From CALGLS01 sp047626155 (GTDB lineage: Bacteria > Bacteroidota > Bacteroidia > Chitinophagales > Saprospiraceae), in the NCBI GenBank assembly GCA_047626155.1, contig JBLHRR010000034.1, positions 1 through 39,145 of the forward strand: a stretch of DNA of 39,145 nt, written 5' to 3'. Under the pieces are notes generated by a model. That model saw only the letters and a list, made by a program, of their open reading frames with translations. It made no database searches and was not told where the DNA came from. The translations under genes and the position numbers were made by a program. Positions 34,912 to 39,145 of this stretch are shown here, in pieces. The number at the start of each line of letters is the position of its first letter. Positions within the stretch are counted from its first letter, which is position 1.

Positions 34912-36129
34912 ATGCCTAAATCAAATCAACCGTCCTACCAGACGGCCTTTTCTCTTTTTGTTATCCTCTTTTTCATGTGGGCTTTTTTGACGGAAATGAA
35001 CGGCGTGCTCGTTCCTTTTGTAAAGAAGGTTTTTGATTTTGGGTATACGCAAGCCATTCTTGTTCAATTCTGTTTTTTCATTGCTTTTGCCTTAATGGCG
35101 ATACCTGCTTCCAGGATATTGGATCGCATTGGCTACCGAAAAGGAATTATTTTGGGCCTTTGTACGATGGCTGTTGGTTGCTTGCTTTTTGTACCTGCTT
35201 CTATGACCGTTATGTTCCCATTGTTTTTGGGCGCGCTTTTCATATTAGCAACGGGTGTGACCATGTTGCAAGTAGCCGCTAATCCTTATGTGGCTGTTTT
35301 GGGTGCTCCTGAAAAAGCTGCCAGTCGATTGAACTTAGCACAGGGTTTTAATTCTGTTGCAAAAACAATAGCTCCTTTCTTTGGAGCGTATTTTATTCTG
35401 AAAGGCTTAAGTGGATTACCACAGGCAGAGGCTGCGGCGGCAGTACAGATGCCTTATGTTGGTTTAGCAATAGCATTGTTAGCGGTAGCGCTAATTTTCT
35501 TTTTCATTCCATTACCAGACATCAAGGACTTGGAAGGAATGCAGGATACCAATTCCGAAACAGACAAGCGTACCATTTGGGATTTCCCGCATTTGAAGCT
35601 TGGCGCCATTGCCATCTTTATGTATGTCGGAGCCGAGGTTGCTGTCGCTTCTTATATGATTAATTTCGCTGGATTGGATCACATTGCGGGGTTGGAAGAA
35701 TCTGAGGCAGGCCGTTTCCTTTCCTTTTATTGGGGAGGTTTGATGGTTGGTCGTTTCCTTGGTGCGGGGTTGTTGCAAACTATGAAATCGCATGCGCTTT
35801 TAGCTTTCAACGCGGTGCTTGCTATTGTTCTTTTAATTGCTGCGGTGATGCTAAGTGGTCCTGCTGCTATGTGGTGTCTGATTATTTTAGGCCTTTGCAA
35901 TTCCATCATGTGGGGTAATATCTTTACCCTTGCTATTGATGGACTTGGCCCTTTAACAGCTAAAGGTTCTGGCTTGTTGGTTACCGCCATTGTAGGTGGA
36001 GCTGTTGTTCCTCTTTTGATGGGGATATTGGCGGATACTTTTGGTCTGCAACCTTCCTATTTATTATTGGTTGGTTGTTACGGGTACATCTTGTTTTATG
36101 GATTGAAGGGGTATGCTGCGAAAGCGTAG
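34912..36129 (+). CDS. Sugar:H+ symporter of the FHS family (FucP/GluP-like MFS)
   Basis: 405 residues with about 12 membrane segments, major facilitator fold. Family marks are FFMWAFLTEMNGVLVPFVKK in helix 1, the ILDRIGYRKGI loop 2-3 motif, GVTMLQVAANPYVAVLG in helix 4, and RLNLAQGFNSVAKTIAPFFG. Compared with E. coli FucP, helix 1 has NG where FucP has ND (Asp46), and helix 4 has Gln where FucP has Glu135; the Gln form is shared with GluP-type glucose/galactose transporters, so the substrate is more likely a hexose than fucose. It is flanked by its own spacing, and no catabolic genes are adjacent. Confidence 0.88.
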   Translation: MPKSNQPSYQTAFSLFVILFFMWAFLTEMNGVLVPFVKKVFDFGYTQAILVQFCFFIAFALMAIPASRILDRIGYRKGIILGLCTMAVGCLLFVPASMTVMFPLFLGALFILATGVTMLQVAANPYVAVLGAPEKAASRLNLAQGFNSVAKTIAPFFGAYFILKGLSGLPQAEAAAAVQMPYVGLAIALLAVALIFFFIPLPDIKDLEGMQDTNSETDKRTIWDFPHLKLGAIAIFMYVGAEVAVASYMINFAGLDHIAGLEESEAGRFLSFYWGGLMVGRFLGAGLLQTMKSHALLAFNAVLAIVLLIAAVMLSGPAAMWCLIILGLCNSIMWGNIFTLAIDGLGPLTAKGSGLLVTAIVGGAVVPLLMGILADTFGLQPSYLLLVGCYGYILFYGLKGYAAKA

Positions 36130-36400
36130 ATTTCAACTAATATGATTGTGGCCTGGGTTTAAGATAAGACAATTCTAAGAAGAAATTTCAAATCAAAAGC
36201 AGCCTCAAATCAAATCAACCCCCTTAACACGCAGGTGAATTGTATTGATTTGGGGTTGTTGTTATTAAAAGGCTTTCTTGTTTTAGAATTGCTTGGTTCA
36301 AGATGCCTGTAACTAGGCTGCGAAAGGAAATCTTCATGCGAACTCAACGGCGGAAAGCTGGTGAGGAGTGTGGAGATTTTTTTTCTTGAGCACATACCCC
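36130..36400. other. Gap between converging genes with long-range inverted repeats
   Basis: GCAGCCT (36199-36205) can pair with AGGCTGC (36315-36321), enclosing CAACCCC with GGGGTTG. A further imperfect repeat, GGTGAGGAGTGTGG and CACATACCCCTCACC, lies at about 36359-36412 and overlaps the end of the glycosyltransferase gene. No T run follows any stem, so these are not standard terminators. No gene was recognised. Confidence 0.35.
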
Positions 36401-38488
36401 TCACCGCACAATACATTCAAAGTCATCAAACCACTGTACCTCACCACTATTATTCCAAAGATATACTTTTACTTTATCGGCTTCGGTGTGCCCATATAAT
36501 TGGACTCGACATTCGATTTGTTCCCAGCCATCAGGGCGACGGTCTATGATTATATTTTTATAAAAATTAAAGTTGTCCGTACTGACTACCAAAACAGAAG
36601 GGGTTTTCACTTTTTGTAAATCTGATTGTGTTTTTCGCTTTCGCCAAACCCTTGTTATTATTTCATAGCAGGGAGAATTCCGATCCATTTCTAAAGTAAA
36701 ACTATAGCGTTTCTTTTCATCCAAGCGGATACTGTATTTCCCTGATAAACTGTAGCTAGAATCACGAGGGGCTCTATTGACTAATAAAACGGTCGAGTCA
36801 GAAGTGAAAAGATCGCCTTCCGAATTTACCATTTCTACGTCGGCGCTTAAGACGGAGACGTTGGCATTAAGTGCTTGCTTTTCATGTAAATAAATGGAAC
36901 TACTTTTCATAAAACTCCAGCTGAAATAAGGATGTACGGATTCCTTTTCCCAACCACAAAGAAAGGGTTCAAATGAAACGGCGTAGGTGGAAGTATCTGT
37001 TGATAAATTAGCAGGTTCTTCTAAAAACGTTGGGTTATCGTGCCAGCAGGTATATTCAAATCCACCTTTTATTTTCTTTGGTGAAATGCGGCGCTCTTTT
37101 TCCAAGCCTTCTGAAATCCCCCAAGCCATTCTGTTCCATGAAAGATAATCACGGGTTCCACTGACACTGTAAAACAATAGTACTACAAACGCTAACCCAC
37201 TTCCTATTTTCAATAACATTGGTGTTTTAAAATCAGCATCAGCTGGCAATAGTATAGGAATCAACAAAGGAAGGAATATCAAAACATAGCGATCTATGTA
37301 ATAAGGATTCAATATCAAAAAAGCATAATAACCGCAGATCACAATTACTAACATTAAGACCGACCAACGTTTTTCTTTAAAGTGACGAAACAGCGATAGG
37401 ATTAAAAGGAAAATCATTAAAATGCCCGCGAGGCAACCAATCCATTTTACCAACAACCAACTTTGCTCAGACATCATTAATTCAGAAAGATCTTCATGCC
37501 CTTGTTCTTTGTACAAGGTTTTTGGCCCCAGCCATAAGTTCCCTATCATATTCCCCATAGGGAAAAGGTGAAATTTCAAGGCAAAAGAACTTGCTAAAAA
37601 CAAAGAGAGAAAGCCTGCAATTCCCTTTTGTATTCTTGTTGTTACTTCCCAATAGTATTTAGAGACATACAAGCTCAATGGCAATAGAAACCAACCACAG
37701 TAAAATAGAAATTCGCTGTTTCTGCTTATCAATTTAAAGGAAAGAGTGCCATCCCATAATGCTTCAAACAAGAGACCGATTTGTCCATACACCGGCATAT
37801 CAACCTGCGTACTTAATAGCCAGTAGCTGTATAACTTGTAGAGCAAAAAAGTAAAGACCAGAGGAACTACTGCCGTAACTAAGTTCCGGATTTTAAACGT
37901 CGCCTTGTACCTCCATAAATGAACCATTGCAAAAGCCAAGGGTAACATTAATCCAGGTTGACGAACCATGGTCGCCATCATACTAAACAACATTCCTCCC
38001 CACCAGTATTTATTCCTTTTTGATTCATTGGTATCGAGGTACTGAACGAAGCAATACAAACCAGGAATAAAGGCCACCAGGAAATGAACCTCTGTCATAA
38101 AACTATTGGCGAGGGAAAAGTATAGCGGATTAATTAATAACAATAAGGCCGCCAGATAAGCTACTATTTTATGTTTACAGAACTTATTAAAAAAAAGAAA
38201 ACAAGACCAGGTTCCTCCTACTGCCAACAATACGGTTGCAATTCTTAATACGGTAAAAGAAAAACCAAATATTTTGCAAACGAAGGCTCCCCATACCACC
38301 TGCAAAACCAAGGTCATGGCGAGCCAATCGCTAAAGAAAAAACGCCCTTCTTCAGAGAGGTAATATACATTCTGGTAATAGGCCCAGTCGTCGTTCAATG
38401 GGAAATTTCCGATGGGATTGGCCATCAGTTCTAATACCAACCAAAGGAGGATATGAAAGATAAATAATTGCTTGTTGTTGATCTTCAT
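36401..38488 (-). CDS. Polytopic membrane glycosyltransferase, GT39/ArnT-like
   Basis: About 695 residues from the ATG at 38486-38488 (MKINNKQLFIFHILLWLVLE); the frame opens at 38521. Some 11-12 hydrophobic segments occupy the first two thirds. The first periplasmic loop contains NDDWAYYQNVYYLSEEG, an acidic pair as in GT-C enzymes that use polyprenyl-phosphate sugars. VRQPGLMLPLAFAM and MTEVHFLVAFIPGLYC lie in later helices. The last 200 residues are a soluble beta-rich domain ending in VKVYLWNNSGEVQWFDDFEC, resembling a carbohydrate-binding or jelly-roll domain. It probably moves a sugar onto lipid or protein outside the inner membrane. It stands alone, with a decayed T9SS gene upstream. 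Confidence 0.75.
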   Translation of the reverse strand: MKINNKQLFIFHILLWLVLELMANPIGNFPLNDDWAYYQNVYYLSEEGRFFFSDWLAMTLVLQVVWGAFVCKIFGFSFTVLRIATVLLAVGGTWSCFLFFNKFCKHKIVAYLAALLLLINPLYFSLANSFMTEVHFLVAFIPGLYCFVQYLDTNESKRNKYWWGGMLFSMMATMVRQPGLMLPLAFAMVHLWRYKATFKIRNLVTAVVPLVFTFLLYKLYSYWLLSTQVDMPVYGQIGLLFEALWDGTLSFKLISRNSEFLFYCGWFLLPLSLYVSKYYWEVTTRIQKGIAGFLSLFLASSFALKFHLFPMGNMIGNLWLGPKTLYKEQGHEDLSELMMSEQSWLLVKWIGCLAGILMIFLLILSLFRHFKEKRWSVLMLVIVICGYYAFLILNPYYIDRYVLIFLPLLIPILLPADADFKTPMLLKIGSGLAFVVLLFYSVSGTRDYLSWNRMAWGISEGLEKERRISPKKIKGGFEYTCWHDNPTFLEEPANLSTDTSTYAVSFEPFLCGWEKESVHPYFSWSFMKSSSIYLHEKQALNANVSVLSADVEMVNSEGDLFTSDSTVLLVNRAPRDSSYSLSGKYSIRLDEKKRYSFTLEMDRNSPCYEIITRVWRKRKTQSDLQKVKTPSVLVVSTDNFNFYKNIIIDRRPDGWEQIECRVQLYGHTEADKVKVYLWNNSGEVQWFDDFECIVR

Positions 38489-38558
38489 TGGGCGCAAAAG
38501 TACACTATTTATGGGAATCAAGAACAGGGTAATATCGGCTTAGTTTAATTCATCAACC

Positions 38559-38935
38559 CTACCGAATCAAGGTAAGGTCACCCGCTTCTTTTAAAACCAA
38601 TATCGCTCCGGTTCCTGCATCGGGCTAAGAGAAGCTAAGTTGCCAAATATATACATCCGTCGGAGCTGGTTTATTTTTATACATTCCGTTCCAGGCATTA
38701 GAAATATGAAATATAATTAGATCGAAAAATTTCCTTTCCCCATTAACAATTCTTCTCCTGCACAAATGGTATCCACGGAGGTAAAAGAAGCACTTACCTG
38801 AGCCCTAGATTAGAGGTTATTCGGTTTCGGGTGTTCGGTTTCCGACCGACCGTACCATTCTATTTGGAATAACCTCTATTGAATAAAAAAGAATAGTACC
38901 GTTGCAAGGGTAAGAATAGTTTTTGCCTTTGTCAT
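38559..38935 (-). pseudogene. Decayed type B T9SS cargo gene
   Basis: Three parts remain in the right order on the minus strand. At 38935-38876: ATG and a signal peptide, MTKAKTILTLATVLFFFIQ, then TAG. At about 38800-38743, in another frame: QVSASFTSVDTICAGEE, typical of the first mature (PKD-like) domain of such proteins. At about 38720-38559: WNGMYKNKPAPTDVYIWQL, an in-frame TAG (38625-38627), then AILVLKEAGDLTLIR and TAG, matching the end of the CHU_C/type B sorting domain (W-G..KGKPAP..VY.W......LTLIR). The body of the gene is gone, two frames are used, and a 68-bp inverted-repeat element separates the first two parts. It could not yield a working protein. Confidence 0.75.
38811..38878. 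mobile_element. 68-bp element with perfect 12-bp terminal inverted repeats (MITE-like)
   Basis: TAGAGGTTATTC (38811-38822) and GAATAACCTCTA (38867-38878) are perfect inverted ends. The 44-bp centre holds two direct copies of TTCGGTTTC and a small CGGT/ACCG dyad. If the outer TA is counted as a target duplication, the element would be 64 bp flanked by TA. It lies inside the decayed T9SS gene, between the signal peptide and the mature part. Calling it mobile is inference. Confidence 0.45.
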
Positions 38936-38964
38936 ATTTATTTTGTTTTGGAAATAGATTTACA

Positions 38965-39057
38965 GTGGACGGAAGACGGCCTGCGATCGCGGAAACCGTC
39001 TTCCCGTCTTCCCGTCTCCCCGTCTTCCGTCTTCCGTCTTCCCGTCTTCCCGTCCAC
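38965..39057. repeat. Degenerate CCGTCTTC tandem array closed by an inverted copy
   Basis: From about 38996 to 39055 there are about eight units of 7-8 bases, CCGTCTTC or CGTCTTCC, one changed to CGTCTCCC. The first segment, GTGGACGGAAGACGG (38965-38979), is the reverse complement of the last (39042-39057, one extra C), so the block can fold into a long hairpin around CCTGCGATCGCGG. One strand is almost pure pyrimidine. No coding sense. Confidence 0.7.
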
Positions 39058-39120
39058 CTAATCAGGCGCTACCACCAGATTTGTCCAAAAACCTATTTTG
39101 ATTTATTACACAAAAAATAA

Positions 39121-39145
39121 CCCGTCTGACTGGAACCAGTCCGAC
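39121..39145 (-). terminator. Probable terminator hairpin cut by the window end
   Basis: GACTGG-AA-CCAGTC with outer GTC/GAC forms a stem. Read on the minus strand it is followed by GGGTTATTTTTTG, i.e. a T run (plus-strand A run at 39112-39117). It probably ends a minus-strand gene beyond the right edge; the stem may continue past the window. Confidence 0.5.

Noticed and set aside
36210..36416. 68-codon minus-strand frame after the glycosyltransferase gene
   Set aside because: Overlaps the end of the glycosyltransferase gene in another frame, low complexity (NNNN, many Ser/Pro), and sits in a region of inverted repeats; not believable as a gene.
38983..38990. GCGATCGC, the HIP1 octamer of cyanobacteria
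   Set aside because: Single copy at the centre of a hairpin-forming repeat array; nothing else in the window is cyanobacterial.
1..39145. Search for tRNA, rRNA and tmRNA genes
   Set aside because: No T-loop GTTCGA-type box with matching acceptor stem and no rRNA-like stretch was seen on reading; a tRNAscan/Infernal run would settle it.

Overview
The window looks like chromosomal DNA from a member of the Bacteroidota, most likely a Saprospiria/Lewinella-type marine gliding bacterium. The evidence is two proteins with type IX secretion (T9SS) C-terminal sorting domains (one type A, one type B), a Bacteroidota-type porin end, many Bacteroidota-style lipoproteins, TAnnTTTG-type promoter boxes and an AT-rich, loosely packed layout. 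No rRNA, tRNA, CRISPR array, phage gene or intact transposase was seen.

Layout. 1-702: 3' end of an outer-membrane porin. 971-2470 (-): YfcC-family carrier. 2973-3554 (-): ECF sigma factor. 4112-6955 (+): UvrA. 6973-9077 (-): a lipoprotein and a di-haem cytochrome c peroxidase. 9618-11315 (-): secreted type A T9SS cargo. 11806-13014 (-): TPR-like secreted protein. 13525-14610 (-): MeaB GTPase. 14939-15150 (+): a tiny ORF followed by a long RNA hairpin. 15457-16647 (+): lipoprotein. 17039-19113 (+): iscS-iscU-iscA. 19249-22955 (-): SDR oxidoreductase and four proteins of unknown function. 23066-24832 (-): LysS. 25411-34050 (+): a giant repeat-built T9SS type B surface protein of about 2879 residues. 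34241-34756 (+): small outer-membrane protein. 34912-36129 (+): FHS-family sugar transporter. 36401-38488 (-): membrane glycosyltransferase. 38559-38935 (-): a decayed type B T9SS cargo gene.

The giant protein is the centrepiece. It has a signal peptide, exactly nine tandem units of 87 residues without a single indel, a spacer, then nineteen tandem units of about 54 residues with a conserved cysteine pair, two SprB-like repeats, and a gliding-motility-type C-terminal domain. It should be exported by the T9SS and anchored on the cell surface as an adhesin or gliding filament.

The less obvious signals lie between the genes. Two intergenic stretches, read in the right frame, are remnants of T9SS cargo genes: a type A sorting domain at 2573-2767, and a collapsed type B gene at 38559-38935 that keeps its signal peptide, the start of its first mature domain and its C-terminal domain. 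The first remnant ends inside a 21-bp sequence that recurs at 11662-11682 next to a structured inverted-repeat element. The second is split by a 68-bp element with perfect 12-bp inverted ends. Together with several short degenerate intergenic repeats, this suggests that surface-protein genes here turn over through repeat-mediated rearrangement.
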